64,000 nucleotides of DNA from Phyllobacterium sophorae (GCF_003010965.1 NZ_PGGM01000002.1:709265-773264), one strand, 5' to 3'. Numbered from the stretch's first letter, positions 29,201 to 39,625 are shown. Made by a program: numbers and translations. The notes: generated from the sequence alone by a model not told the origin.

Positions 29201-31024
29201 ATGTGTGGGATCGTAGGTATTATCGGGCGTGAGCAGGTTGCGCCGTTGCTTGTGGATGCGCTGAAGCGGCTTGAATACCGCGGCTACGATTCTGCCGGGG
29301 TCGCCACGCTCGAAGGGGGCGTGCTGGATCGCCGCCGGGCCGAAGGCAAGCTGATCAATCTCGACAGATTGCTGAAAGAGAATCCACTCGGCGGCACAAT
29401 TGGTCTTGGCCACACCCGCTGGGCGACCCATGGTGCGCCGACAGTGCGCAATGCGCATCCGCACACGACGCCGCGCCTGGCCGTCATCCACAACGGCATC
29501 ATCGAGAATTTTGCCGAACTGCGTGCCATGCTTGAAAAGGATGGCTATGTCTTCGAAACCGAGACCGACACGGAGACCGTAGCGCACTTGGTTACGCGCG
29601 CCCTCGATCGCGGGCTTGATCCGGTTGAGGCGGTTCGACAGACGCTGCCGCAATTGCGCGGAGCTTTTGCCATTGCGATCATGTTCAAGGGTGAGGACGA
29701 CCTGCTGATCGCCGCCCGCAATGGGCCGCCACTAGCGGTCGGCTACGGCGATGGGGAGATGTATCTCGGCTCCGACGCAATCGCGCTTGCCCCGTTTACG
29801 GACAATCTTTCGTATCTGGAAGATGGTGATTGGGCCGTGCTCACCCGCAGCGGCGTTGTAATCTATGATGAGACCGGCGCAACCGTCGATCGCCCTGTGC
29901 AAAAATCGGCCGGTACCGCATTTTTGGTCAGCAAGGGCAACCACCGGCATTTCATGGAAAAGGAAATCCATGAACAGCCGGAAGTCATTTCCCACACACT
30001 GGCGAACTATCTCGACTTTTCCAAAGGCAGGATTCGGCCCGGCAGTGCACCCGTCGATTTCGCCAAGATCGACCGGATTGCGGCTTCCGCCTGTGGAACG
30101 GCCTATTATGCCGGGCTGGTTGGCAAATACTGGTTCGAACGGATTGCACGGCTGCCGGTCGATATCGATGTCGCGTCCGAATTCCGATACCGCGAAATGC
30201 CACTTTCGAAAGACAGCCTTGCCCTGTTCGTCTCGCAGTCCGGCGAGACGGCGGACACCTTGGCATCGCTGCGTTATTGCAAACAGCAGGGGCTGACCAT
30301 CGGTACGATCGTCAACGTCAGGGAATCGACGATGGCGCGCGAGTCCCACACGGTATTTCCAACCCTTGCAGGTCCGGAAGTCGGCGTGGCCTCGACCAAA
30401 GCCTTCACGTGTCAATTGTCCGTGCTGGCATCATTAGCCGTCGCGGCCGGCAAGATGCGCGGTACGATCAACGAGGACGAGGAGCGCCAGCTCGTGCGTG
30501 AACTCTCCGAAATACCACGCTACGCCAATCAGGCTCTGCGGTTGGAGCCGCAGATCGAGGCCATTAGCCGCGATCTGAGCCAGGTCAAACATGTGCTGTA
30601 TCTCGGCCGTGGCACGAGTTACCCACTTGCGCTCGAAGGCGCATTGAAGCTCAAGGAAATCTCGTACATCCACGCCGAAGGTTATGCGGCGGGCGAGTTG
30701 AAACATGGACCGATTGCGCTGATCGATGAATCCATGCCGGTCATTGTCATCGCTCCCTATGATCACTGGTTCGAGAAAACCGTTTCGAACATGCAGGAAG
30801 TCGCTGCGCGTGGTGGCAAGATCATTCTCATTACCGATGAGAAGGGCGCGGCCGCAAGCACGCTGAATACGATGCACACGATCGTCCTGCCGGATACGCC
30901 CGAGATCATCGCGCCGATCATTTACGCGCTGCCGATCCAGATGCTGGCCTATTACACAGCCGTATTCATGGGGACGGATGTGGACCAGCCGCGCAACCTG
31001 GCAAAATCGGTGACTGTGGAATAG
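29201..31024 (+). CDS. glmS: Glucosamine-6-phosphate synthase (isomerizing)
   Basis: Forms glucosamine-6-phosphate from fructose-6-phosphate and glutamine, feeding GlmM and GlmU. 607 residues, normal length. Cys2 (MCGIVGIIG) is the glutaminase nucleophile; GHTRWATHG and NGIIENF follow. The isomerase half has two SIS domains with SQSGETADTL, STKAFTCQ and LGRGTSYPLALEGALKLKE, ending LAKSVTVE. It follows glmU by 105 bp. I see no glmS ribozyme, as expected outside Firmicutes. Confidence 0.97.
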   Translation: MCGIVGIIGREQVAPLLVDALKRLEYRGYDSAGVATLEGGVLDRRRAEGKLINLDRLLKENPLGGTIGLGHTRWATHGAPTVRNAHPHTTPRLAVIHNGIIENFAELRAMLEKDGYVFETETDTETVAHLVTRALDRGLDPVEAVRQTLPQLRGAFAIAIMFKGEDDLLIAARNGPPLAVGYGDGEMYLGSDAIALAPFTDNLSYLEDGDWAVLTRSGVVIYDETGATVDRPVQKSAGTAFLVSKGNHRHFMEKEIHEQPEVISHTLANYLDFSKGRIRPGSAPVDFAKIDRIAASACGTAYYAGLVGKYWFERIARLPVDIDVASEFRYREMPLSKDSLALFVSQSGETADTLASLRYCKQQGLTIGTIVNVRESTMARESHTVFPTLAGPEVGVASTKAFTCQLSVLASLAVAAGKMRGTINEDEERQLVRELSEIPRYANQALRLEPQIEAISRDLSQVKHVLYLGRGTSYPLALEGALKLKEISYIHAEGYAAGELKHGPIALIDESMPVIVIAPYDHWFEKTVSNMQEVAARGGKIILITDEKGAAASTLNTMHTIVLPDTPEIIAPIIYALPIQMLAYYTAVFMGTDVDQPRNLAKSVTVE

Positions 31025-31070
31025 AGCAATTCCAGGAAAAGTGCGTACCGGTTTTCCGACCGGAATTGCG
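31022..31070. repeat. Dispersed palindromic intergenic element, single copy
   Basis: Perfect outer arms GCAATTCC (31026-31033) and GGAATTGC (31062-31069) with nested GGAAAA/TTTTCC. Its reverse complement closely matches the units of the tandem array at 63670-63826. It fills the gap between glmS and recG, which are convergent, and may act as a terminator for both. Confidence 0.65.
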
Positions 31071-31075
31071 CAACG

Positions 31076-33184
31076 TCATCCGGCGCGCAAAAGTCTGACC
31101 GCCTCATCGCGTTCGAAGAGATAGAGCAGGATGCGCAGGGCTTCGCCGCGCGCACTCTGCAACTCGGGGTCGCGTGTCAGAATATAGCGCGCATCCTTGC
31201 GCGCGATTTCCAGGAATTCCTGGTGCGCCTCGATGCTGGCAAGGCGGAAACCGGGCGTGCCAGACTGGCGCGTACCCAGGAGCTCACCTTCGCCGCGCAG
31301 TTTCAGATCTTCTTCGGCAATGCGGAATCCATCTTCGGTTTCTCGCATGATTTTAAGCCGCGCCTGCGCCACCTCACCGAGCGGTCCCTTGTAGATGAGA
31401 AGACAGGTTGAAGGCTTGTCGCCACGGCCCACGCGGCCGCGCAACTGGTGCAGTTGGGCGAGGCCGAAGCGTTCGGCGTGTTCGATGACGATGATCGTCG
31501 CATCCCGCACATCGACCCCAACCTCGATGACTGTTGTTGCCACGAGCAAGCGTGTATCGCCGCTCTTGAAGGCGAGCATCGCCGCGTCTTTTTCCGGACC
31601 TGTCATGCGGCCGTGCACAAGACCGATCCTGTCGCCGAGCAATGGCCTGAGCGATTCAAAGCGTTCTTCGGCGGAAACGAGATCGACCAGCTCGGATTCC
31701 TCGACGAGGGGGCAGATCCAGTAGATCTTCTGTCCTTCGGCGATAGCCGTCCGCATACGGTCAACCAATTCGCTCAAGCGCTCCATCGGCATTATGGCCG
31801 TGGTGATCGGTCTGCGCCCCGCGGGCTTTTCGGTGAGTTTCGAAACATCCATATCGCCGAATGCGGTCAGCACCAGCGTGCGCGGAATCGGTGTCGCCGT
31901 CATCACCAGCATGTCGGGCGCCGTACCCTTGGACGTCAGAAGCAAGCGCTGATGTACCCCAAAACGGTGCTGCTCATCGACGATGACCAGAACCAGATCA
32001 TGGTAAGCGACCTTTTCCTGGAACAGGGCGTGCGTGCCGACAATGATATGAACAGAACCGGAGCGCAGGCCCTCCAGTATCTCTTCGCGCTCGCGACCCT
32101 TTTCGCGGCCCGTGAGCAATGCGACGCGCAATCCGGCCTTCGCCGCCAAGGGCGCGATGGTGGCATAATGTTGGCGCGCCAGGACTTCCGTTGGCACCAT
32201 CAGCGCCGACTGGCCTCCGGCCTCTGCGGCGTGGGCCATGGCCAGCAACCCGACAACGGTTTTCCCGGAACCCACATCGCCCTGCAACAACCGCAGCATG
32301 CGTTCCGGCTGGCGCAGGTCGGCGATGATTTCCTTGATCGCCTGGCTTTGGCTACTGGTCAGAGTGTAGGGCAGTGCCGCAATGACCTTGGCCTTGAGAT
32401 GGCCATCGCCCTCGAGTTTCCGGCCCGAAAGCCGTTTTGTTTTCTGCCGGACGAGTGCCAGTGCCAGTTGACCGGCAAGAAACTCGTCATAAGCGAGCCG
32501 CTGGCGTGCTGGATGATCCAAGGCGATGTCGCCCGGATCTTGTGGATTGTGCAGCGTATGAAGTGCTTGGCGGTGAGACGGCAGGCCATATTTATCGAGG
32601 ACCGGTGGATCGATCCATTCCGGCATATCGGGTGCCTTGGCCAACGCCTCCTGAACACCTCGTGCCAGCACCTTCGGCGATAGCCCGGCGGTCAGGGGAT
32701 AGACCGGCTCGACCAAGGGAAGCGTCGCCGCATCGCCGATGCTGGCGATATGGTCAGGATGGACCATGGTCGGGCGGCCATTGAACCATTCCATCGTGCC
32801 GGAAACGATGACAGTTTCCCCCACCGGCATGACCTTTTCGAGCCACGCCTGCTTGGCGTGAAAGAAGGTAAGGCCGATCTCGCCAGTATCATCATGGGCG
32901 AAGACGCGGTAGGGAACATTGCTGCGTCCGCCCGGAGACGGCAGGTGGCGGTCGATTCGCACTTCCAGCGTAACAATCGCGCCTTCCGGGGCATGGGCGA
33001 TCCCTGGGCGATTACGCCGGTCGATCACGCTATGGGGCGGGAGGTATACAAGATTGCCGACGCGCGGTTCGGTTCCTGGAGGCTGCGTGCCAAGCAGCGT
33101 CGCGAGCATGCCCGAAACTTTCGGTCCTATGCCGGAAAGCGAACGAACAGACGCAAATAGGGGATCAAGCAGTGACGGGCGCAT
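31076..33184 (-). CDS. recG: ATP-dependent DNA helicase RecG
   Basis: Remodels stalled forks and branched DNA. 702 residues: N-terminal wedge OB domain, then helicase motifs: Walker A GDVGSGKTVVG near residue 305, the DExH-type box DEQHRFGV near 405, TATPIPRTL, and the C-terminal VATTVIEVGVDV and LRGRVGRG. The TRG-type stretch follows in the last 80 residues. It is divergent from sdhE-mfd, the common rhizobial order. Confidence 0.96.
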   Translation of the reverse strand: MRPSLLDPLFASVRSLSGIGPKVSGMLATLLGTQPPGTEPRVGNLVYLPPHSVIDRRNRPGIAHAPEGAIVTLEVRIDRHLPSPGGRSNVPYRVFAHDDTGEIGLTFFHAKQAWLEKVMPVGETVIVSGTMEWFNGRPTMVHPDHIASIGDAATLPLVEPVYPLTAGLSPKVLARGVQEALAKAPDMPEWIDPPVLDKYGLPSHRQALHTLHNPQDPGDIALDHPARQRLAYDEFLAGQLALALVRQKTKRLSGRKLEGDGHLKAKVIAALPYTLTSSQSQAIKEIIADLRQPERMLRLLQGDVGSGKTVVGLLAMAHAAEAGGQSALMVPTEVLARQHYATIAPLAAKAGLRVALLTGREKGREREEILEGLRSGSVHIIVGTHALFQEKVAYHDLVLVIVDEQHRFGVHQRLLLTSKGTAPDMLVMTATPIPRTLVLTAFGDMDVSKLTEKPAGRRPITTAIMPMERLSELVDRMRTAIAEGQKIYWICPLVEESELVDLVSAEERFESLRPLLGDRIGLVHGRMTGPEKDAAMLAFKSGDTRLLVATTVIEVGVDVRDATIIVIEHAERFGLAQLHQLRGRVGRGDKPSTCLLIYKGPLGEVAQARLKIMRETEDGFRIAEEDLKLRGEGELLGTRQSGTPGFRLASIEAHQEFLEIARKDARYILTRDPELQSARGEALRILLYLFERDEAVRLLRAG

Positions 33185-33300
33185 GCGTAACGTTTAACGG
33201 CTTCGATGTGCGTTGCAAGGCTGACAGACGCGACAAGGCAGGCTATACCGACCGGCGCCCACCACAAAAAACGATCCAAAGGCAAAAACGGAGCTTGTTC

Positions 33301-33588
33301 ATGACCGGAAGCAGTCGTACCACCGCCGATTTGCAGCCAAGGCAACGCCGTATCCTGTTCCGCTGCTGGCATCGCGGCATGCGTGAGATGGATCTGATTC
33401 TAGGACAGTTTGCCGATGCCCATATCGATACCTTGTCCGACGAGGAACTTGACCAATATGAAGCACTGATGGAAGCGCTTGACCGGGACCTTCTGAAATG
33501 GGTTACCGGCGAGGCCGACGTTCCCGCCGAATTCGACACGCCGATCTTTCACAAGGTCGTTGCATCCCGCAACAACATCAGCTTTTGA
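33301..33588 (+). CDS. sdhE: Succinate dehydrogenase flavin assembly factor SdhE
   Basis: Small factor that helps attach FAD covalently to SdhA. 95 residues. The signature RGMREMDLILGQF (RGxxE motif) is near residue 25, followed by the acidic LSDEELDQYEALM helix and DRDLLKWVTG. The ATG at 33301 has GGAG about 9 bases upstream; the longer upstream frame has no family resemblance. It lies 37 bp before mfd, probably co-transcribed. Confidence 0.93.
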   Translation: MTGSSRTTADLQPRQRRILFRCWHRGMREMDLILGQFADAHIDTLSDEELDQYEALMEALDRDLLKWVTGEADVPAEFDTPIFHKVVASRNNISF

Positions 33589-33625
33589 GTCACGCCGAGG
33601 CGTGACCGGGAAATTCTGAAATCGC

Positions 33626-36600
33626 ATGACTGCCTTTACCAAACTCGGATTGAAACCTGACATCAATGGCCATGTGGTCATCGATGGTGTTGTTGATGGC
33701 TATGAAGGCTTTGCGCTGGCGAAGGTGGTGGCCGAGACGGGGGCAGGTGGCCCTGTGCTGTTCATCGTTCGGGATGGCCAGCGCGTCGCGGACCTCGAGC
33801 AGGTATTGAATTTCGTCCAGCCTGATCTGCCTGTACTGCAGTTGCCCGCGTGGGACTGCCTTCCCTATGATCGCGTATCACCCGGCGCGGACACGTCGGC
33901 GCGCCGTCTGGCGGCGCTGGCCGGCCTTGCTTCGTTGCGCGATCACAAGCACCCAGGTGTCATTCTGTCAACCGCCAACGCGGTGTTGCAGAAGCTGCCG
34001 CCGCGTAAAGTCCTGGCCGAACAGCTGTTCATGGCTAAGCCCGGCAATAGAATTGACATGAATTCGCTTGTGCAACGCCTTGAAAACAATGGATTTGAGC
34101 GTGTTCCGACAGTGCGCGACGTTGGTGAATATGCAGTGCGCGGGGGGATTCTCGACCTGTTTGCACCTGGTGCGGACGAGCCGCTGCGCCTGGACTTCTT
34201 TGGCGATACGCTGGAAACAATCCGCACTTTCGATCCTGCATCGCAGCGCACGTCGAGCCAAAAGACCGAATTCTCCATGCAGCCGATGAGTGAAATTACG
34301 CTGTCACCGGAGATTATCAGCCGCTTCCGTTCACAATATGTGCAGAAATTCGGGGCACCTTCGCGTGATGACGCGCTCTACCAGTCGATCTCGGAGGGCC
34401 GCCGTTTTGCCGGTATGGAACATTGGCTGCCGCTTTTCTATGAGAACCTGGAGACAGTGTTCGACCATGCGGGCAACATGCCTGTCGTCTTCGACCATCT
34501 GGCGCATGAAGCCATGGCAGAACGTCACAAGATGGTGCTGGACCACTACGAAGCACGCAGGCGGCAGTCCGACGGAAAGGAACCCGGTGATGCGATTCCG
34601 TACAAGCCCGTCGAGCCGGGTTCGCTTTACCTGACGCCGGCGCAGGTAGAAGCTGGCGCTGTTGCATCGGGAATGCGGATTGATTTCACACCGTTCGATG
34701 CGCCGTTTGTGACAGGGCGGGCAACGATCCACGCCGGTGCGCATCGCGGGCGCACATTTGTTGAAGAGCGGACGGCGAAGGATACCAATGTTTTCGACAG
34801 CGTGGTCAAGCATATTGCCGACGAGCGCGCTGCGGGCAAGAAGGTACTGCTGGCGGCGTGGAGCGAGGGCACGCGCGACCGCCTGGTGCAGGTTCTGAAC
34901 GAACACGGTCTGGAAAAGATCGAACTCGTCGATGATCTGCGGACTGTAAAGGCACTTGCTCGCGACAAGATCACGGCGGGCATCCTTTCGCTGGAGACCG
35001 GCTTCGACGCGGGCGAATTGGTCGTTGTTGCGGAACAGGACATTCTCGGCGATCGGCTGATCCGTCATTCCAAGCGGCGGAAACGCGACCGTGACTTCAT
35101 CAGCGAAGTGGCGGCGCTCAATGCCGGCGACATTGTCGTGCACGTGGATCACGGCATAGGCCGATTTATCGGTCTGAGGACGATCACTGCTGCCGGCGCG
35201 CCGCATGATTGTCTTGAATTGCATTACGCAGGCGATGACAGGTTGTTCCTGCCGGTTGAAAATATCGAGCTGTTGTCAAGGTTTGGCACCGAAACTTCAA
35301 CTGCTGTCTTAGACAAACTCGGTGGTGGGGCGTGGCAGGCGCGCAAGGCAAAGCTGAAAAAGCGCTTGCTCGACATTGCAGGCCATCTTATCCGCATTGC
35401 CGCCGAACGGCAGATGCGCGGCGCACCGATCCTCCTGCCGCCGGACGGGCTCTATGGCGAATTCGCTGCCCGGTTCCCTTATGACGAGACGGAAGATCAG
35501 GACCGCGCAATCGTTGCCGTGATCGACGATCTGTCGCTGGGCAAGCCCATGGACCGGCTCATTTGCGGCGATGTCGGCTTCGGCAAGACGGAGGTCGCAT
35601 TGCGTGCGGCATTCGTGGCGGCACTGAACGGAGTGCAGGTTGCCGTCGTGGTGCCGACGACGCTGTTGTCCCGCCAGCATTTCAAGACATTTTCATCCCG
35701 TTTCCAGGGGCTGCCGGTCAATGTGGCACAGGCCTCGCGCCTCGTTGGTTCGAAGGAACTTGCCGAGAACAAGAAAGGCATCGCCGAAGGTCAGGTCGAC
35801 ATCGCGGTCGGCACGCATGCATTGCTCGGGCAAGGCATCAAATTCAAGAATCTCGGCCTCTTGATTATCGACGAGGAACAGCATTTCGGCGTCAAGCACA
35901 AGGAACGGCTGAAGGAACTGAAATCGGACGTGCACGTCCTGACACTCTCGGCGACGCCGATACCACGGACCCTTCAGCTTGCCTTGACCGGTGTGCGCGA
36001 ACTGTCGTTGATCACCACTCCGCCCGTCGACCGCATGGCCGTGCGCACCTTTGTCTCTCCGTTCGATCCGCTTGTCATTCGCGAAACACTGCTTCGCGAG
36101 CGCTATCGTGGCGGACAGAGCTTCTATGTCTGCCCACGTATTTCAGACCTGAGCGATATCAAAGAGTTCCTGGACGCGCAGGTGCCGGAACTAAAGGTGG
36201 CAATTGCTCACGGCCAGATGGCTCCTGGCGAGCTCGATGACATCATGAATGCCTTCTATGACGGGCAGTATGATGTGCTCCTGTCGACCACCATCGTGGA
36301 ATCCGGCCTCGACATTCCGACCGCCAACACGCTGATCATCCATCGTGCCGACATGTTCGGCCTGTCGCAGCTCTATCAGCTGCGCGGACGCGTTGGCCGG
36401 TCGAAACAGCGCGCCTATGCGCTGTTCACGCTGCCAGCCAACAAGCTGCTGACGCAGACCGCGGAACGCCGGCTCAAGGTATTGCAATCACTCGATACGC
36501 TCGGAGCCGGTTTCCAGCTTGCAAGCCATGACATGGATATTCGCGGCGCAGGCAATCTGCTTGGGGAAGAGCAGTCGGGTCACATCCGAGAGGTTGGATT

Positions 36601-37126
36601 CGAACTCTACCAGCAGATGCTGGAAGAGGCTGTTGCCGAGATCAAGGGCACAGGTGAAGTCGAGGACGGACATTGGTCCCCGCAAATTTCGATCGGCACC
36701 GCCGTCATGATTCCCGAGACCTATGTTCCGGATCTGCAATTGCGCCTCGGCCTCTATCGCCGCCTTGCCGATCTGGAGGAATTGCAGGAGATCGACGGCT
36801 TTGGCGCCGAAATGATCGACCGCTTCGGTCCGCTGCCGGAGGAAGTCCAGCACCTCCTCAAGATCGTCTATATCAAGGCGCTGTGCCGCCGCGCCAATGT
36901 GGAGAAACTCGATGCGGGGCCGAAAGGCGTCGTTATCCAGTTCCGCAACAAGACATTCAATAATCCTGCCGCACTGGTCAAAATGATCGGCGAACAGGGT
37001 GCCATGGCCAAGATCCGGCCCGATCAAAGCATCGTGCTGGTACGCGACTGGCCAACGGCTGAAAAGCGGCTCAATGGTGCGGCGGTCGTCATGACGCAAT
37101 TTGCCAAGCTTGCCGAGGCCTCATAG
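33626..37126 (+). CDS. mfd: Transcription-repair coupling factor
   Basis: Removes RNA polymerase stalled at lesions and recruits UvrA. 1166 residues: UvrB-homology region (LPAWDCLPYDRVSP, YAVRGGILDLFAPG), RNA polymerase-interaction domain (GDIVVHVDHGIGRFIG), and helicase domains with Walker A GDVGFGKTEVALRAAF, box DEEQHFGVKHKE, TATPIPRTLQLAL and LRGRVGRSKQRAYA. The C-terminal domain follows. It complements the uvrA found earlier in the window. Confidence 0.97.
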   Translation: MTAFTKLGLKPDINGHVVIDGVVDGYEGFALAKVVAETGAGGPVLFIVRDGQRVADLEQVLNFVQPDLPVLQLPAWDCLPYDRVSPGADTSARRLAALAGLASLRDHKHPGVILSTANAVLQKLPPRKVLAEQLFMAKPGNRIDMNSLVQRLENNGFERVPTVRDVGEYAVRGGILDLFAPGADEPLRLDFFGDTLETIRTFDPASQRTSSQKTEFSMQPMSEITLSPEIISRFRSQYVQKFGAPSRDDALYQSISEGRRFAGMEHWLPLFYENLETVFDHAGNMPVVFDHLAHEAMAERHKMVLDHYEARRRQSDGKEPGDAIPYKPVEPGSLYLTPAQVEAGAVASGMRIDFTPFDAPFVTGRATIHAGAHRGRTFVEERTAKDTNVFDSVVKHIADERAAGKKVLLAAWSEGTRDRLVQVLNEHGLEKIELVDDLRTVKALARDKITAGILSLETGFDAGELVVVAEQDILGDRLIRHSKRRKRDRDFISEVAALNAGDIVVHVDHGIGRFIGLRTITAAGAPHDCLELHYAGDDRLFLPVENIELLSRFGTETSTAVLDKLGGGAWQARKAKLKKRLLDIAGHLIRIAAERQMRGAPILLPPDGLYGEFAARFPYDETEDQDRAIVAVIDDLSLGKPMDRLICGDVGFGKTEVALRAAFVAALNGVQVAVVVPTTLLSRQHFKTFSSRFQGLPVNVAQASRLVGSKELAENKKGIAEGQVDIAVGTHALLGQGIKFKNLGLLIIDEEQHFGVKHKERLKELKSDVHVLTLSATPIPRTLQLALTGVRELSLITTPPVDRMAVRTFVSPFDPLVIRETLLRERYRGGQSFYVCPRISDLSDIKEFLDAQVPELKVAIAHGQMAPGELDDIMNAFYDGQYDVLLSTTIVESGLDIPTANTLIIHRADMFGLSQLYQLRGRVGRSKQRAYALFTLPANKLLTQTAERRLKVLQSLDTLGAGFQLASHDMDIRGAGNLLGEEQSGHIREVGFELYQQMLEEAVAEIKGTGEVEDGHWSPQISIGTAVMIPETYVPDLQLRLGLYRRLADLEELQEIDGFGAEMIDRFGPLPEEVQHLLKIVYIKALCRRANVEKLDAGPKGVVIQFRNKTFNNPAALVKMIGEQGAMAKIRPDQSIVLVRDWPTAEKRLNGAAVVMTQFAKLAEAS

Positions 37127-37127
37127 C

Positions 37128-37793
37128 TCAGGCGGGGCGGGGCTCAAAACCATCTGCTGTCTGGCGGATGGCATCGGCCAGTGCATCTGCTGATTGCGCG
37201 CCCATCACCGCGTATTTCTGGTCGAGAATGAAGCAGGGAACGCCACGTACGCCGATCTGATTGGCGGTGTCTATTTCCTGCTGAACGCCCACCGTATCCG
37301 CGTCCGTCGGCAGCAGGCTGGCCACAATCGCAACGTCCATGCCAGCTTCTCCGGCGGCCTCAAGCAGCACCTGCTGGTCGCCGATGTTCTTTCCCTGTTC
37401 GAAATAATAGGAGAAAAGAATGCCGACGACCTTGTCCTGAACGTTGGGCTTGGCTTGTGACGCCCAGCGGATAAGGCGGTGTGCATCCAACGTATTCGGG
37501 CTGATTTCGATGGCTTCGAAGTCAAATTCGATGCCTGCTTCCTTGCCGAGTTCGATCAATTGCTGATGGATCTCGAAAATCCGGTCGGAACTGCCGAACT
37601 TCTCCTGCATGTAGCGATTGCGGTCCTTGCCCTGGCGCGGAATCGTCGGGTCGAGCTGGAACGGCCGCCAGTTCACGGTCACGTCGAGATCCGGATTAAG
37701 CGCCAGAGCGCTTTCAAGCCGTTTGCGGCCAAGAAAACACCATGGGCAAACGACATCCGACACCACGTCGATCATAAATTTCTTGTCAGTCAT
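37128..37793 (-). CDS. DsbA-family oxidoreductase (FrnE-like)
   Basis: 221-residue thioredoxin-fold protein without a signal peptide, starting MTDKKFMIDVVSDVVCPWCFLGRKRLESAL. The CPWC redox motif is near residue 18 and the family pattern RGVPCFILDQKYAVMGAQS near 190. This matches the FrnE/HCCA-isomerase branch of DsbA-like proteins, which act as cytoplasmic thiol oxidoreductases; the substrate is unknown. Its stop lies one base after the mfd stop on the opposite strand. Confidence 0.88.
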   Translation of the reverse strand: MTDKKFMIDVVSDVVCPWCFLGRKRLESALALNPDLDVTVNWRPFQLDPTIPRQGKDRNRYMQEKFGSSDRIFEIHQQLIELGKEAGIEFDFEAIEISPNTLDAHRLIRWASQAKPNVQDKVVGILFSYYFEQGKNIGDQQVLLEAAGEAGMDVAIVASLLPTDADTVGVQQEIDTANQIGVRGVPCFILDQKYAVMGAQSADALADAIRQTADGFEPRPA

Positions 37794-37807
37794 GATTTCA
37801 ACTCAAC

Positions 37808-39625
37808 CTATCGTTTGTCTGACCACCAGGTATTTAGCTGGTTACCGACCAGGGATGTCTTGTCTGGATGTTGCAACTGCGCCCAGCGCGCAACCCATTG
37901 CTCGGGCTGGTAATAGATCGGCACCATATAATGGCCGGAGATCAACATCCTGTCGAGGGCGCGCACTGTGCTGGTGAACTCTGCCTGTCCGCGAACCGCC
38001 AGCATCTTGTCGAGCAGCGCATCAATTGCCGGATCGGCCACACCCGCGTAGTTGAAGCTTCCTTCAACCTCTTTGGACTGACTTCCCCAGCGGCTAAACT
38101 GTTCATATCCGGGAGAAAGCGAGCTCGAATAGGCGCCAAGGATGACGTCGTAGTCGAATGTCTGCAGACGTTTCTGATATTGGGCATCGTCGACGGTCCG
38201 GATCGTGACACCAATCCCCAGACGTTCGAGCGTGCGCTTGTAGGCAAGTCCAAGGCGCTCTTCACTTACCGAGCGTGTCAGGATTTCGAAGGCGAACGGC
38301 GTTCCCCGCGGATCGAGCATCTGTTCGTTCTCGATCTTGTAGCCCTGACCAACAAGAATGTCGTAGGCGCGCTTCATTTCCTTGCGGTCGCGTCCGGATC
38401 CGTCTGTTGTGGCAGGTTTGTAGGTGCCATCCATGACTTCAGGCAGGACGGCATTCGGATATGGAGCCAACAGTTCGCGTTCGGTCGCATCTGCGGGTTT
38501 CCCCAGTGCGGACAATTCCGACCCCTGCCAGTAGCTGCCCAAGCGCTGATAGCGGCCTGCGTAGAGATTGCGATTTGTCCATTCGAAGTCGAACATCAGA
38601 GCGAGCGCTTCTCGAACTGCCTTGTCGTGGAACTTTGTACGGCGCGTGTTGAAGAGGAAGCCGAACATGTTGGCGGGGGATTGTGTCTCGAATGTCTCCT
38701 TGATCACACGTCCATCCCTTGCCGCAGGAAAATCATAGGATGTTGCCCATTTATTCGGATCGCCCTCCAGGAAAACGTCGAACACGCCCTTCTTGAAGGC
38801 CTCAAACTGGGCCTGGTTGTTGCGGAAATATTCGACCGTAACGGTATCAAAATTGTTGAAGCCGATTCTGCTCGGAAGATCTGCACCCCAATAATCGGGA
38901 TTGCGCTTGAAAACGATCCGCTGTCCCGGTTGAACTTGCGCCACGGTATACGACCCGCTGCCCACCGGGATTGACAGAGGCGAACTGTCGAATGTGTCAA
39001 TGTCGATCTTATGCTTCGGCAATACCGGCATCAGCGCCAGGACAAGTGGAAACTCCCTGTTCGCCTGTTCGTTGAATGTGAACCGGACGCCATGTTCGCC
39101 AATCTTTTCAATTTTGGAGATGAGTTTCATGCGGCTGCTAAAGGGTGGCCGGCCTTTTTTTGTCAGCACGTCGAAAGTAAAAATAACGTCGTCGGGGGTC
39201 ACCGGTTGTCCGTCAGACCATTTTGCTTTCGGATTGAGCGTGAATTCTACCCATGTCCGCTCATCATTCGTTTCGACTTTCTCGGCCAGCAACCCATACA
39301 TTGTGAACGGCTCGTCTGCGCTCCGCTGCATCAGCGATTCATTGACAAGATTTCCAAACTCCGGGTCGCCAAACATGCCTCGGGCATATGTTCGCATGCT
39401 TTTCACCAGAAACGGGTTGAGGCTATCGAATGTGCCGACAACGCCGTAGGTGATCGAACCGCCCTTCGGCGCTTCGGGATTAACGTAGGGAAAATATTTG
39501 TAATCGGCGGGCAGGGCTGGTTCGCCGTGCATGGCGATTCCATGGGTTGGTTCAGCAGATACTGCGCTTGTCATCGAACAAAGCGCGGCCAGGAGGGCCA
39601 GTGCTTGAATGGTTTTCTTCAACAT
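37808..39625 (-). CDS. Peptide-type ABC transporter substrate-binding protein
   Basis: 605-residue periplasmic protein of solute-binding family 5, close to YejA-type oligopeptide/antimicrobial-peptide-uptake proteins. Signal peptide MLKKTIQALALLAALCSMTSAVSA; then HGIAMHGEPALPADYKYFPYVNPEAPKGG, which is typical of YejA; PKAKWSDGQPVTPDDVIFTF; NPDYWG near 280. No permease or ATPase gene is adjacent, so it is an orphan binding protein that must use a transporter coded elsewhere. It lies 14 bp upstream of the FrnE-like gene on the same strand. Confidence 0.88.
   Translation of the reverse strand: MLKKTIQALALLAALCSMTSAVSAEPTHGIAMHGEPALPADYKYFPYVNPEAPKGGSITYGVVGTFDSLNPFLVKSMRTYARGMFGDPEFGNLVNESLMQRSADEPFTMYGLLAEKVETNDERTWVEFTLNPKAKWSDGQPVTPDDVIFTFDVLTKKGRPPFSSRMKLISKIEKIGEHGVRFTFNEQANREFPLVLALMPVLPKHKIDIDTFDSSPLSIPVGSGSYTVAQVQPGQRIVFKRNPDYWGADLPSRIGFNNFDTVTVEYFRNNQAQFEAFKKGVFDVFLEGDPNKWATSYDFPAARDGRVIKETFETQSPANMFGFLFNTRRTKFHDKAVREALALMFDFEWTNRNLYAGRYQRLGSYWQGSELSALGKPADATERELLAPYPNAVLPEVMDGTYKPATTDGSGRDRKEMKRAYDILVGQGYKIENEQMLDPRGTPFAFEILTRSVSEERLGLAYKRTLERLGIGVTIRTVDDAQYQKRLQTFDYDVILGAYSSSLSPGYEQFSRWGSQSKEVEGSFNYAGVADPAIDALLDKMLAVRGQAEFTSTVRALDRMLISGHYMVPIYYQPEQWVARWAQLQHPDKTSLVGNQLNTWWSDKR

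Noticed and set aside
37868..38974. 368-codon plus-strand frame inside the peptide-binding protein gene
   Set aside because: Antisense to a protein with signal peptide and family motifs; no product recognised.
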